From: JAKEFM01 sp035695825
GTDB taxonomy: Bacteria; Planctomycetota; UBA1135; JAKEFM01
Direction: 5' to 3'
NCBI GenBank assembly: GCA_035695825.1
Contig: DASRRH010000031.1
Location: 62,001-126,000 of the forward strand
Length of the DNA: 64,000 nucleotides
In this document: positions 1 to 8,637 of the stretch, piece by piece
How the letters are laid out: each line of letters begins with the position of its first letter
Position numbering within the stretch: the stretch's first letter is position 1
The notes under the pieces: model-generated
What the model saw: only the letters and a program-made list of their open reading frames with translations
The model's database searches: none
What the model was told of the DNA's origin: nothing
Program-made: the position numbers and the translations under genes

Positions 1-2
1 TC

Positions 3-356
3 CGGGCGGAGGACGCGTTCTACCGGCGGATCTTCTGGGAGGAGGAGATCCCGGCGAGCGGGCTCGACGTCGTCGCCCTCGCGCGCGTCGACGAAGCCGT
101 GCCGTGGGACGCCGATCCGGAGAAGGAGAAGGATCTCCGGCTCTTCAAGGACCCCAAGGAGCAGGGGCTCCCCGTCGAGCTCGGCCGGCGTGGCTCGCGG
201 CTCGAGGTGCGGTTCTTCACGGAGTACCTCCCCGGGGCCTTCGACCCGATCCAGGGGCTCGCGGACGGGTGGAGGTCGGCGCCGCGGATCCGGACGATCG
301 TGCTCGACTACCTCGCCCCCGAGCGCCTACTCCGCCGGGAGGAGACGGACGGATGA
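3..356 (+). CDS. C-terminal part of a pseudopilin-like protein (5' end outside window)
   Basis: This frame is open from the first bases of the window to a TGA at 354-356, so only the last 117 residues are seen. The start lies upstream. The fragment holds beta-rich stretches (residues such as LEVRFFTEYLPG and IRTIVLDYLAPERL) that resemble the C-terminal half of J-type pseudopilins. Its stop overlaps the ATG of a pseudopilin gene (ATGA, 353-356), so the two are probably translationally coupled members of one type II secretion or pilus-assembly operon. No catalytic motif is present. The pseudopilin call rests on context and general resemblance, and a different accessory secretion protein is possible. 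Confidence 0.5.
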   Translation, partial: RAEDAFYRRIFWEEEIPASGLDVVALARVDEAVPWDADPEKEKDLRLFKDPKEQGLPVELGRRGSRLEVRFFTEYLPGAFDPIQGLADGWRSAPRIRTIVLDYLAPERLLRREETDG

Positions 357-1474
357 GGCGGAGGGCTTTCACGCTGATCGAGCTCCTCCTCGCGATGACG
401 CTCCTCGTCGCGTTCGGGGCGCTCCTCCTGCGCTTCGTCTCGGGGTCGCTCGAGGTCTGGAGGCGCTCCGAGGCGACGCGCGAGCTCGGGGAGAAGTCGA
501 CGGCGATCTTCGAGCTCCTCTCCCGGGACCTGCGCGCCCTCCACCCCCTCCGGGTGCACGAGTCGCCGCGGCCGAACCGCGCGCGCTTCCAGGCCGAGCT
601 CGCGGCGGTCGACCGGAACGGAGACCGAGTCCCGGAGACGGTGCTGCGGCGCCTGCGCTTCGTGCGGGCGCTCGAGGCGGCCGAGGAGTGGCGGACGCTC
701 GAGGCGATCGTCGCGCGCGACCCGGGGAGGCCCGGCGCGAGGGCGGAGGCCCTCGCGGAGCTCCCCGGCGACGGCCTGGGGGAAGTGGCCTGGGCCAGCG
801 CGCCCGACCGCTCGAGCGAGGACCCCGCGCTCCTCTCCCTCTACCGCGGGGCGCGTCCCCTCTTCCTCGACCCGGCGGGATCGTTCTTCCGAGACGGCTT
901 CTTCGCGGCGCCCGCGACCCTCGGCGGCGATCTCCGCGAGGTCGCCGCGGGGGTGCTTGAGTTCGCGTTCCTCTTCCCGGTCGCGGGGGCGGGGGCGTGG
1001 TCGCAGGTCGACGCCGACCGCCCTCCCCCCTCGGCGAGCCCCTGCTGGGACTCGACGCGCGGGCTCGCGCTCGACCTGCGGGTCCACGCCGCGAACCGTT
1101 TCGCGCTCGAGAAGGGGGAGGCCTCCGCGGCCGACCCGAAGGACGACGTCTTCCCCTCGCGCGCCCTGGTCACCCTGGTCCTCGAGCGCTCCGGGCCTGG
1201 ACGGTTCCCGAAGCTCGTCCAGCCCGTCGGGCCGGCGGACCGCGCCCTCGAAGTCGACGACCCCCGCGGCTTCCCCCGGGTCACCCCCTTCCTCGCGAAG
1301 GTCGAAGGGGAGTGGGTCGAGGTGTCGGGGGTCTCCGGCAAGGCGCTCGCGCTCGGGAGGCGAGGGGCGCGGGAGACGCCTCCGAGCGCCCACCTGGCGG
1401 GGAGCCTCGTCCACACGGGCCAGACCTTCCGGGCCGAGTTCCCCCTCGAGGCGGGACGGGAGGACGGGGGATGA
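353..1474 (+). CDS. Type II secretion/pilus pseudopilin, GspJ-like
   Basis: A 373-residue protein with a prepilin-type N-terminus: short basic leader (MRRRA), then FTLIEL with the conserved Glu at position 5 of the mature protein, and a hydrophobic helix to about residue 28. The residue before the Phe is Ala rather than the usual Gly of prepilin-peptidase sites, which is odd but tolerated in some pilins. At 373 residues it is longer than classical GspJ (about 200), with extra beta-rich sequence. It starts by ATGA overlap with the upstream frame and ends by ATGA overlap with the next pseudopilin, so the three form one operon. J-type is inferred from length and position before an I-type pseudopilin. 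The ATG at 353 is chosen because the in-frame sequence upstream is not pilin-like. Confidence 0.75.
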   Translation: MRRRAFTLIELLLAMTLLVAFGALLLRFVSGSLEVWRRSEATRELGEKSTAIFELLSRDLRALHPLRVHESPRPNRARFQAELAAVDRNGDRVPETVLRRLRFVRALEAAEEWRTLEAIVARDPGRPGARAEALAELPGDGLGEVAWASAPDRSSEDPALLSLYRGARPLFLDPAGSFFRDGFFAAPATLGGDLREVAAGVLEFAFLFPVAGAGAWSQVDADRPPPSASPCWDSTRGLALDLRVHAANRFALEKGEASAADPKDDVFPSRALVTLVLERSGPGRFPKLVQPVGPADRALEVDDPRGFPRVTPFLAKVEGEWVEVSGVSGKALALGRRGARETPPSAHLAGSLVHTGQTFRAEFPLEAGREDGG

Positions 1475-1914
1475 GGCGCGCCCGCGGGTTCACCCTCCTC
1501 GAGATGCTGATCGCGATGGGGATCCTGACGACGGGCCTCGCCTCCGTCCTCGCGCTCTTCTCCTTCGGCGCGGCGATGCTGAGGACCGCCCGTGAGCGGG
1601 AGCGGGGCGCGCTCGCCGTCGAGGCGGTCCGGGCGGACCTCGCCGAGCGCCTCTGGACCCTGCGCGAGGACGGGACGATCGAGGATCCCCCTCCCGTCCA
1701 GGACCGGCCGGTCCCGAACGACCCCGGGCTCAAGTACTCGGCCGTCCTGCGCGAGAGCCCCGAGCTGCCGGGCGAATTCGGCGCCGAGATCGAGATCGTC
1801 TTCCGGGAGAAAGGGCGCGCGCGGCGGGAGGTCTACCGGACGATCCTCCTCCGCGAGGTCCCGTTCGAGGGGCGGATGGCCGCCCGGCGGCGGGGGGGAG
1901 GGAGGGACGGATAG
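1471..1914 (+). CDS. Type II secretion/pilus pseudopilin, GspI-like
   Basis: A 147-residue minor pseudopilin. The leader MRRARG is followed by FTLLEMLIAM, a textbook prepilin-peptidase site with Gly before Phe and Glu at position 5, then a hydrophobic helix to about residue 30. Length and the order after a J-like gene fit GspI, the minor pseudopilin of the pseudopilus tip in type II secretion. A role in a type IV pilus-like system is equally compatible. The start codon overlaps the preceding stop (ATGA at 1471-1474). The C-terminal 15 residues are Arg/Gly-rich. No other secretion gene follows, so this is the 3' end of the operon. Confidence 0.75.
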   Translation: MRRARGFTLLEMLIAMGILTTGLASVLALFSFGAAMLRTARERERGALAVEAVRADLAERLWTLREDGTIEDPPPVQDRPVPNDPGLKYSAVLRESPELPGEFGAEIEIVFREKGRARREVYRTILLREVPFEGRMAARRRGGGRDG

Positions 1915-1935
1915 GATGGAAGGAGCGGATCGGAC

Positions 1936-3471
1936 ATGAAGCGAGCGATCCTGGCCGCCTCGTTCCTCCTCGCGGGGGCCGCCCGCGCGGAGACGCTCCG
2001 GCTCCGGGACGGCACCCTCCTCTTCGGGGAGGTCCTCTCCCACGAGGAGACGGGGATGCGCGTCCGCCGCTTCGACAGCGGCGGCGTCGTCGACCTGCGC
2101 TGGGACCACCTGGTCCCCGAGGAGGCCGACCGCCTGCGCGAGGCCTTCGGCTACCTCGACCGGGAGGAGGAGGGGTACCGCGTCCTCGCGGACCGGATCC
2201 GGATCGCCGACGGGACGGAGGTCGTCGGGATCCTCGTCGACAACCGCCCCGATGTCCTCGTCGTCCGGGTCCGGGAGAACATGGTGAACGTCCCGAAGGC
2301 CCGGATCGTTCCCCCGATCGACCGGACCGAGGTCGACGCCCTCGCCGTCTACACGAAGGACCAGCTCTACAACGAGCGGCGGGCGGCCTCGGACCTCTCG
2401 AGCGCCGCCGGCCACCTGGAGCTCGCGCGCTTCCTCGCACGGATCCGCGACTTCCGGCGCGCCGCGGAGCACTACCGGAAGGTGAAGGAGCTCGACCCGA
2501 CGCTCAACCCGGGCGAGGTCGCCGCGAAGATCGCGCGGTGCGAGGAGCGGGCCGGGCGGGAGAAGGAGGAGGAGGGGATCGAGGAGATCAAGATCCTGCG
2601 CTCGCGCGGCCGCTTCGGGGAGGCGCTCGAGAGGTGCGAGAAGTTCAAGGCCGCCTTCCCGTCGAGCGTGCTCCTCCCCGACCTCGAGGACCTGAGGAAG
2701 CGCATCGTCAAGGGGAGGTCCGACGAGGTGACGAAGACCGTCCTCCTCGGCTGGTACGAGCTCGCGCTGAAGGTCGCCCTCGACAAGGCGGGCGACCGGA
2801 AGGTCACCCTCGAGGAAGCGCAGGCCTTCGCGGAGCGCGAGATGTCGAAGGAGATCCTGAAGCGGGACCTCGCGCGCGCGAAGAAGGTCGACGAGGGGGT
2901 CGACGAGAACGCGGCGCGCGCGCTCTGGGACGGCCGCGAGGTCGGCAAGCAGCGCTGGCAGCGCGCGCGCTACGACCAGGGGACGTTCGCCCTCGGGAAA
3001 GAGAAGGCCCTGAAGGGGATCGAGCAGAAGAAGGAGGCGGAGAGCAAGCCCACGGAGGATCCCCAGAAGAAGGAGCTCGAGAACAAGATCCGCCGGTACC
3101 TCAAGGCCCTCCAGAGCTCCACGGGCCCGTCCGCCGGCGCGACCGAGGAAGAGCCGGGCGCCTGGTGGGACCGGGCCCCGAGCGGCGCCCGAGGGCAGTG
3201 GCTCCTCGCCTACTACGCCGAGTTCGGAGGGGACATGAAGGAGATCAAGGCGTGGGCCGACGTCTGCCGGACCTGCGGAGGGAAGGGGTACCTCGAGGAG
3301 CTCGCCGGCGGCGCCGGCGGGCAGGGAGGGGGACAACAAGGGGGGGGGGGGCGCGGGGGCGCAAAGGGAGGGGGGCAGGCAGGGCAAGGAGGACAGGCCG
3401 CGGGAGTCGTCCGGCACCGGTGCCCCGACTGCCACGCGCTTCAGGTCCACAGGTACGTGACGTTCCGTTGA
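1936..3471 (+). CDS. Secreted protein with TPR-like helix pair and C-terminal CxxC zinc-ribbon, function unknown
   Basis: A 511-residue protein with a signal peptide (MKRAILAASFLLAGAARA, cut before ETLRL). Residues about 20-70 form a beta segment (LRLRDGTLLFGEV). A TPR-like helix pair (about 155-190, FRRAAEHYRKVKELDPTL) follows, then a long charged helical stretch. The C-terminus has CRTCGGKGY and, after about 60 Gly/Gln-rich residues, CPDCHAL, which together can make one four-Cys zinc ribbon like that of DnaJ. The linker is encoded by long G tracts near 3338-3375, a site where length errors are likely. The TGA overlaps the TTG start of the PpiC gene. I do not recognise a characterised family. 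An envelope protein acting with the following isomerase is an inference from coupling. Confidence 0.7.
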   Translation: MKRAILAASFLLAGAARAETLRLRDGTLLFGEVLSHEETGMRVRRFDSGGVVDLRWDHLVPEEADRLREAFGYLDREEEGYRVLADRIRIADGTEVVGILVDNRPDVLVVRVRENMVNVPKARIVPPIDRTEVDALAVYTKDQLYNERRAASDLSSAAGHLELARFLARIRDFRRAAEHYRKVKELDPTLNPGEVAAKIARCEERAGREKEEEGIEEIKILRSRGRFGEALERCEKFKAAFPSSVLLPDLEDLRKRIVKGRSDEVTKTVLLGWYELALKVALDKAGDRKVTLEEAQAFAEREMSKEILKRDLARAKKVDEGVDENAARALWDGREVGKQRWQRARYDQGTFALGKEKALKGIEQKKEAESKPTEDPQKKELENKIRRYLKALQSSTGPSAGATEEEPGAWWDRAPSGARGQWLLAYYAEFGGDMKEIKAWADVCRTCGGKGYLEELAGGAGGQGGGQQGGGGRGGAKGGGQAGQGGQAAGVVRHRCPDCHALQVHRYVTFR

Positions 3472-4376
3472 GCCTGGCGCTGGGGGCCGCGCTCCTCGCC
3501 GGGGCTCTCCGCGCGCAGGAGTCCGCGCCGGCCTCGCGCGGCGCACGGATCCCCCCCTCGGCGCTCGCCTCGCCCGATCCTCGGGACGAGGCGGTCGCGC
3601 GCGTCGAAGACTTCGAGCTCCGCCTCTCCGATCTCGCCCGGGCGATGCTCGCCGAGCGCCCTTCGGAGGCGCGCGACCTCGTTCGGGCGCTCGCCGTGCG
3701 CGAGATCGTCCGTCGCGAGGCCGCGCGGCTCGGCGTGAGCGTCCGGAGAGAGGACGTCGAGCGGGGAATCGCGGAGGAGGTCGAGGGGATTCGCCGGCAG
3801 GTCGAGCGGGAGGGAGGGACCCTCGCCGATTTCCTGCGGCGGGAGCTCCGGATGACCGAGGCGGCGTGGCGAGAGGCGCTCGAGCGGCGCGCGCTGGCGG
3901 ACCGATTCCTCGGCCTCGTCGTGCGTTACGCCGGGCTCCTCGAGGAACGAGCAGTCGTCCGGGTCCTCACGACCGCCCGGAAGGAGGAGGCCGAGGCGCT
4001 CCTCGCGAAGGTCCGCGAAGGCGCGGACTTCGCCGTGCTCGCCCGGGAGCGCTCGGTCGGGCCCGGCCGAGCCGACGGGGGCAAGCTCCCCCCGTTCGGC
4101 CGCGGGTGGGACCATCCGATCGCGAAGGCGGCCTTCGCGCTCAACGCCGGAGACGTGGGGGGACCGGTCGAGGAGCCCGGGGTGAAGGGGACCGTCTTCC
4201 ACCTCGTCCGCCTCCTCGAGAGGCTCCCCGCCCGGGAGGCGGCGTTCGCGGAGGTCGACGAGGAGGTGGCGGAATCGCTGCGGGCGCGCCCCGTCGAGCG
4301 CTTCGAGTACGAGCGGTGGGTCGAGGCCGCCTCCCGCCGCTGGAAGGTCGAGTTCCCCCCCTCCGGGGGCGCTTGA
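3468..4376 (+). CDS. Periplasmic peptidyl-prolyl isomerase, PpiC/SurA type
   Basis: A 302-residue protein beginning at TTG 3468, chosen because it overlaps the upstream stop as TTGA and yields a signal peptide (MSLALGAALLAGALRA-Q). An N-terminal SurA-like helical region (about 25-160) is followed by a parvulin domain (about 163-265) with the family hallmarks: a short helix ending DFAVLARERS, then GGKLPPFGRG and the AFALNAGDVGGPVE strand-turn. It should catalyse prolyl isomerisation or act as a chaperone for exported proteins. The TTGA junction suggests coupling to the upstream secreted zinc-ribbon protein. Confidence 0.8.
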   Translation: MSLALGAALLAGALRAQESAPASRGARIPPSALASPDPRDEAVARVEDFELRLSDLARAMLAERPSEARDLVRALAVREIVRREAARLGVSVRREDVERGIAEEVEGIRRQVEREGGTLADFLRRELRMTEAAWREALERRALADRFLGLVVRYAGLLEERAVVRVLTTARKEEAEALLAKVREGADFAVLARERSVGPGRADGGKLPPFGRGWDHPIAKAAFALNAGDVGGPVEEPGVKGTVFHLVRLLERLPAREAAFAEVDEEVAESLRARPVERFEYERWVEAASRRWKVEFPPSGGA

Positions 4377-4423
4377 TCCCGCCCCCGGGGCCCCGTAAAA
4401 GGCCCCCCCCTCCGCGGGTCCCC

Positions 4424-5140
4424 ATGGCCGAACGCGAGCGAGAGCCCTCCCACCCCGACGGGATCGACGGGGAGGCCCTCCCCCTCCCGGGAGAGGCGCT
4501 CCCGGTGGTCGAGGTCGTGCCGGGGGGAGAGTCTCTCGTCGCGGCCGCGAGCACGCCCGAGGAGCGCGACGGTCCCCCCGGGCGTCCGGCCGAGGAGGGA
4601 GAGGGATCCCCCCCCCCTCTGGAGGGGGAGGAGCTCGCCCGCGCGGCCCTCGCCCTCGTCTTTGCCTCGCCCGATCCGGTCCCTCCCCGGCGTCTCGCCG
4701 CCGCCCTCGGAGCGGACGGGGCGGCGCTCCGCGGGGCGCTCGATCTTGCGCGGCGCCGGCTCGCGGAGGGCGCGTTCCCCTTCGAGCTGTCGGAGGTGGG
4801 GGGGGGGTGGAGGCTCCTCACGGACGCGCGCTACGAGCCCTGGATCGCGCGGCTCCAGGGCCTCCGGAAGTCCGAGAAGCTCTCCGCGGCGGCCGTCGAG
4901 ACCCTCGCGATCGTCGCGTACCGCCAGCCCGTGACGAAGGCGGAGATCGAGGCGGTGCGCGGCGTCCAGGTCGCCCCGATCCTCCGGACCCTGCTCGAGC
5001 GGCGGTTCGCGCGCGTGGTCGGCCGGGCGCCCGTCCCGGGCCGGCCGCTCCAGTACGGGACGACGAAGGAGTTCCTCGACCGCTTCGGCCTGCGCGCCAT
5101 CGAGGAGCTCCCGAGGCCCGAGGAGCTCACCCGCGTCTAG
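4424..5140 (+). CDS. scpB: Segregation and condensation protein B
   Basis: A 238-residue ScpB, the winged-helix partner of ScpA and SMC in the bacterial condensin that organises the chromosome. The diagnostic block LSAAAVETLAIVAYRQPVTKAEIEAVRG (about 154-181) is intact, followed by the second winged helix with PGRPLQYGTTKEFLDRFGL. The first 75 residues are a Pro/Glu-rich disordered extension not usual in ScpB. No scpA lies next to it. A TAAAA box at 4396-4400 sits shortly before the ATG. The gene is separated from ppiC by only 47 bases and could be cotranscribed with it. Confidence 0.9.
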   Translation: MAEREREPSHPDGIDGEALPLPGEALPVVEVVPGGESLVAAASTPEERDGPPGRPAEEGEGSPPPLEGEELARAALALVFASPDPVPPRRLAAALGADGAALRGALDLARRRLAEGAFPFELSEVGGGWRLLTDARYEPWIARLQGLRKSEKLSAAAVETLAIVAYRQPVTKAEIEAVRGVQVAPILRTLLERRFARVVGRAPVPGRPLQYGTTKEFLDRFGLRAIEELPRPEELTRV

Positions 5141-5160
5141 GAGGCCCGCGCGCGCGTCGC

Positions 5161-5189
5161 TTGTGACGCCTCCGGGACCCCGATAGACT
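5161..5189 (+). promoter_or_regulatory. Sigma-70-type promoter for the PpiD/SurA-like gene
   Basis: TTGTGA at 5161-5166 and TAGACT at 5184-5189 are spaced by 17 bases, and the ATG follows 42 bases later. The same TTGTG -35 form recurs before mreB and the microcompartment locus. Confidence 0.6.
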
Positions 5190-5231
5190 CCGCCGTCTCG
5201 CCCCTCCCGTCTCCGGGGATCCTCTCCCGCG

Positions 5232-6962
5232 ATGGCCCTCGAGGTCCTCCGCCGCTATCAGCGCCCGATCCTGATCGGGGTCACCGTCTTCGTCCTCCTG
5301 ACCTTCAGCATCACGGGGACGATGTTGCTCGCCTTCCACAAGGCGGAGGACCTGGGGATCGCGAGCTTCCGCCTCCCCTCCGGGAAGACCTTCGTCGTCG
5401 ACCGGCCGACCTACCAGGACTACGCCTACGGTTGCGAGCTCACCCTCGGGCTCCTCCCGTTCGTCCGGACCCGGCTCGTCGAGGCGGACGTCTACCGGTT
5501 CCTCCTCCTCCACCGGCTCGCCCTCGAGTCGGGACTCGACGTCTCGAAGGAGAGCATCGCCGAGTACCTCCGGGCGGGGATGGGGTTCTACTTCCGGACG
5601 CGGGACGAATACGACCGGTTCCTGCGGCGCTACCGGATCCGGGCGCCGGTCTACGAGGAGTACGTGCGCCGCTTCCTCGTCGTCGACCGCTACCTCTCCT
5701 TCGCGGGGAGCGCCTACGCGATCCCCGGCCCGGAGGACGTCGAGGCGGCGTGGAGGAAGGAGCACGCGCGGTTCACGCTCGAGGTGGTCTCCTTCTCCTC
5801 CGACGCGCAGGCGGAGGAAAGCAAGCGCCTCCTCGCGAGCGACGCCGACCTCGAGGCCTGGCGGGACGCCCTCCCCCCGGACCGCAAGAAGCGCTACGAG
5901 CGGGACGCGCGGACGTCCTTCGAGGGGGCGGCCGCCGCCAAGGCCGACCTCGCGAAGCCTCACCCCGGCCCCCTCGCGGATGCCCTCGCCGGGATCGCGT
6001 TCGCGGAGGAGGAGATCGTCCAGCGCTACGATGCGACCAAGCGCGCGCGCTACCGGAAGCCCGCCCCGTCTCCGGCCTCGGAGCCCGCCTCGACGCAGCC
6101 CGCCTCCGCGCCCGCCGAGGAGTTCCTGCCGATCGAGGAGGTGCGGGATCGGGTGCTCGCCGAGTTGCGGGCCGCGAAGCTCTTCGAGAAGGTCGCGCGG
6201 GAGGCGGGGTCCGAGGGCGCGGCGCCGTTCGCGGAGGTGGCGAGGAAGTTCGGACTCGAGACCTTGGTCCAGTCCTCCGTCACCCCGAAGGAGCTCGAGG
6301 CCCTCCCGCGGTTCTCGGATCCCGTCGCGAGGATCTCGATCCAGACCGGACCGGTCGGCCAGGTCCTCCCCGGCCCCTTCTTTTCCGAGGAGTCGGCCTA
6401 CATGGTCCGGATCGTCGGGCGGGAGGAGGCGGGGCAGCCCCGCGTTTCGGAGATCCGCGACCGGCTCCTCGAGGACTGGAGGAAGGCGAAGGCCCTGGAG
6501 GCGGCGGAGAAGGCGGCGAAGGCGTTCAAGGAGTCGGTCGAGGGACGGAAGGAGCCCGACGCGTTCGCGCTCGAGGCCGCCGCCAAGGGGCTCCCCCCCG
6601 CGCGCATCGGTCCCGTCCCGCTCTACGCCCGCCGCCTCCCCGAGTACGCCAAGCTCCCGGAGGGGGCGCAGAAGTTCCTCGAAGGGGCGCCCCACCTCTA
6701 CGCCGAGGTCGAAACGGGGAAGCTCGCCGGCCCGTTCCGCCAGGACCTCGGGGAGGACAAGGGGACGTTCCACGTGGTCCGCGTCGCGGAGCGGACGGAG
6801 CCCGACCCCTCGGGGATGCGCGCCTTCGAGTACCGGAGCGCCTGGGAGTCGGCCCGGAGGGACCGGGTCGAGGAGTTCTACGAGAAGGTCGCGAGCTTCG
6901 ACGCGCTCAAGGAGAAGTTCGCCTTCCAGTTCTCGCGGGAGAGTCCGCGGCCCGGGACGTAG
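5232..6962 (+). CDS. Membrane-anchored PpiD/SurA-like periplasmic chaperone
   Basis: A 576-residue protein with one N-terminal membrane helix (about 12-35, ILIGVTVFVLLTFSITGTML) and a long periplasmic part, the layout of PpiD. SurA_N-like helices with many Arg/Tyr residues occupy about 60-180. Isomerase-like segments lie in the C-terminal half (about 320-420 and 450-545; for example VGQVLPGPFFSEESAYMVRIV and GKLAGPFRQDLGEDKGTFHVVRV), but the classic parvulin active-site signature is weak, so chaperone function without strong isomerase activity is possible. A Pro/Ala/Ser-rich insert lies near residues 277-300. It has its own promoter. The last 56 bases overlap the convergent methyltransferase gene. 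Confidence 0.7.
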   Translation: MALEVLRRYQRPILIGVTVFVLLTFSITGTMLLAFHKAEDLGIASFRLPSGKTFVVDRPTYQDYAYGCELTLGLLPFVRTRLVEADVYRFLLLHRLALESGLDVSKESIAEYLRAGMGFYFRTRDEYDRFLRRYRIRAPVYEEYVRRFLVVDRYLSFAGSAYAIPGPEDVEAAWRKEHARFTLEVVSFSSDAQAEESKRLLASDADLEAWRDALPPDRKKRYERDARTSFEGAAAAKADLAKPHPGPLADALAGIAFAEEEIVQRYDATKRARYRKPAPSPASEPASTQPASAPAEEFLPIEEVRDRVLAELRAAKLFEKVAREAGSEGAAPFAEVARKFGLETLVQSSVTPKELEALPRFSDPVARISIQTGPVGQVLPGPFFSEESAYMVRIVGREEAGQPRVSEIRDRLLEDWRKAKALEAAEKAAKAFKESVEGRKEPDAFALEAAAKGLPPARIGPVPLYARRLPEYAKLPEGAQKFLEGAPHLYAEVETGKLAGPFRQDLGEDKGTFHVVRVAERTEPDPSGMRAFEYRSAWESARRDRVEEFYEKVASFDALKEKFAFQFSRESPRPGT

Positions 6963-7722
6963 CTCCGTCGGCCCCCCCGTCCTTCCGCGCGAGGAGGGCG
7001 AGGGAGTGGCCGGCCGGGAAGGAGATCCGGCGGAGGAGCGGGCCCTCCGCGGAGAAGACGGCGGCGAGGAGCCCGTTCAGGGCGCGGGGGACCCGGTAAG
7101 AGAGGTTCGTCGTGTCCGCCTTCGGGGGGAAGAGGCGCTCCTTTGCCTTCAGGGCGAGGACCGCGGGGAGGATCGCGGGGAAGAGGAGCGCGTTCACGTA
7201 GGTCCCCTTGACGACCCGGAGCCCGCTCCCCTGGAGCACGCGGCGGAGCCCGCGCACCGTGTACCGGCGGCGGTGGCGGGCGACGCGGTCGTTGTGGGCG
7301 AAGAGGAAGCCGTAGGCGGGCCCCGTCGCGAAGAAGAGGCCCCCCGGCCGGAGGCAGCGCGCGCACTCCCGCGCGGTCGCGGCGTCGTCCTCGCAGTGCT
7401 CGAGGACGTCGAAGAGGCAGACGACGTCGAAGGCGTCGTTGCGGAAGGGGAGACGCAGCGCGTCGGCGAGGGCGACCCCGGCGAACCCGCGCCGCCGCGC
7501 CGCGGCGAGCCCCTCGGGCGCAAGGTCGACGCCGACGACTCTCCCGAAGGGGGCGCAGACCTCCCCCATCCCGCCGTAGCCGCATCCGACGTCGAGGATC
7601 CAGCGCCTCTGCGAGGGCTCGAGGAAGGAGCCGAGGAGCCCGCGGAAGACGGCGCGGCGGCCGCGGAACCACCAGTGGTTCCGCTCGAGCTCGGCGAACT
7701 GGCGGTAGGCGGCGGGGTCCAC
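6907..7722 (-). CDS. Class I SAM-dependent methyltransferase
   Basis: A 271-residue methyltransferase with motif I ILDVGCGYGGMG (about 42-53), an acidic residue ending strand 2 (VVGVDLAPEG) and LFDVLEHCEDD (about 112) as the post-II motif, so it should bind SAM. The N-terminal NHWWFRGRR motif is typical of methyltransferases in bacterial polysaccharide and lipid glycan clusters. A second copy of this family lies at 16802-17521. The gene starts 3 bases after the stop of the upstream methyltransferase and so is in one minus-strand operon. The acceptor cannot be told from sequence. The 3' end overlaps the convergent chaperone gene by 56 bases. Confidence 0.8.
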   Translation of the reverse strand: MDPAAYRQFAELERNHWWFRGRRAVFRGLLGSFLEPSQRRWILDVGCGYGGMGEVCAPFGRVVGVDLAPEGLAAARRRGFAGVALADALRLPFRNDAFDVVCLFDVLEHCEDDAATARECARCLRPGGLFFATGPAYGFLFAHNDRVARHRRRYTVRGLRRVLQGSGLRVVKGTYVNALLFPAILPAVLALKAKERLFPPKADTTNLSYRVPRALNGLLAAVFSAEGPLLRRISFPAGHSLALLARKDGGADGATSRAADSPARTGRRTSP

Positions 7723-7725
7723 GGG

Positions 7726-8634
7726 CTAGCGGGGGCGCGCGGCGACGACCATCTCGTCGAAGAGGTTCACGTAGAGGGCGAAGCGGGATCGCGCGAAGAA
7801 CCGGAGGAGGCGGGGGAGGAGAGGGGAGACCCGGCCCGAGCGCTCGACCGCGAAGGCGAGCGGGACGTATTTCCCCCCGAAGAACGGCCGATTCTCGACG
7901 ACCTCGAGGCCGGCCTCTCCGAGGAGGCGCGCGAGCGTGCGGCGGTCGAAGTGGTAGAGGTGCTCGGGCTGCTTGAAGTGCTGCCAGCGCCGGCCGAGCG
8001 CGCGCGCGGCGAGGGAGCGAACGTTCTGCGTCTCGAGGAGGAGGACGCCGCTCGCCTTGAGGAGCGCCCGCGCGGCCCGAAGCGCCGAGCGCGGGTCGGG
8101 GAGGTGCTCGATCACGTCCCAGAAGGTGACGAGGTCGAAGCTGGCGGGGGGGAAGCCCGCCTCCTCGATCGTGCCGACCCGGATCGAGGAGATCCCATAG
8201 CGCTCCTGCGCGAAGCGCGCGACGAACGGGGAGACCTCCACCCCGGAGACGTCCCATCCCGCTTCACCCAGGACGCGCAGGAAGTAGCCCGCCGCGCACC
8301 CGACGTCGAGGGCGCGCCCCGGGACCGGAGCGTGCCGGCGGACGAGGCGGAGGCGGCGGCGGTAGGTCCGGAGGTAGTAGGGCTCGTCGCGGAGGTAGTC
8401 CGTGTACCCCCGCTCGCCCGCGGAGGGGCTCCTCCAGTACGACTCCCCGTAGAGGTCGCGCAGGGCCGCGGGGTCCGGGCGGGGGGTCGTGTAGACGAGG
8501 CCGCAGTCGGCGCAGCGCACGACCCGCCAGGGAGGGTCCGCGAAGAGGAGGCGCTCGCGCCTCCCGCCGCAGAGGTGGCAGGCGACCTCGGCGGGGGGGG
8601 CGAGGGGGGAGGCGGAACCGGCCTCGCCCGGCAC
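7726..8634 (-). CDS. SAM-dependent methyltransferase with N-terminal zinc-binding motif
   Basis: A 302-residue protein. Residues about 19-47 carry CHLCGG and CADCG, two CxxC pairs that make the zinc-binding head seen in sugar C-methyltransferases and related glycan enzymes. The SAM site follows at about 110 (RALDVGCAAGYFL), with VEVSPFVARFAQ and FWDVIEHLPDPRSAL as acidic and post-II motifs. The gene is the middle member of a three-gene minus-strand operon with 3-base gaps on each side. A role modifying a surface glycan or a lipid-linked intermediate is inferred from neighbours. The substrate is unknown. Confidence 0.8.
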   Translation of the reverse strand: MPGEAGSASPLAPPAEVACHLCGGRRERLLFADPPWRVVRCADCGLVYTTPRPDPAALRDLYGESYWRSPSAGERGYTDYLRDEPYYLRTYRRRLRLVRRHAPVPGRALDVGCAAGYFLRVLGEAGWDVSGVEVSPFVARFAQERYGISSIRVGTIEEAGFPPASFDLVTFWDVIEHLPDPRSALRAARALLKASGVLLLETQNVRSLAARALGRRWQHFKQPEHLYHFDRRTLARLLGEAGLEVVENRPFFGGKYVPLAFAVERSGRVSPLLPRLLRFFARSRFALYVNLFDEMVVAARPR

Positions 8635-8637
8635 GGC

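Noticed and set aside
841..3546. A 901-residue minus-strand open frame over the pseudopilin and zinc-ribbon genes
   Set aside because: It is Arg/Pro/Gly-rich with no domain. Such frames arise opposite real genes at this GC content, and the plus-strand genes have pilin and signal-peptide motifs.
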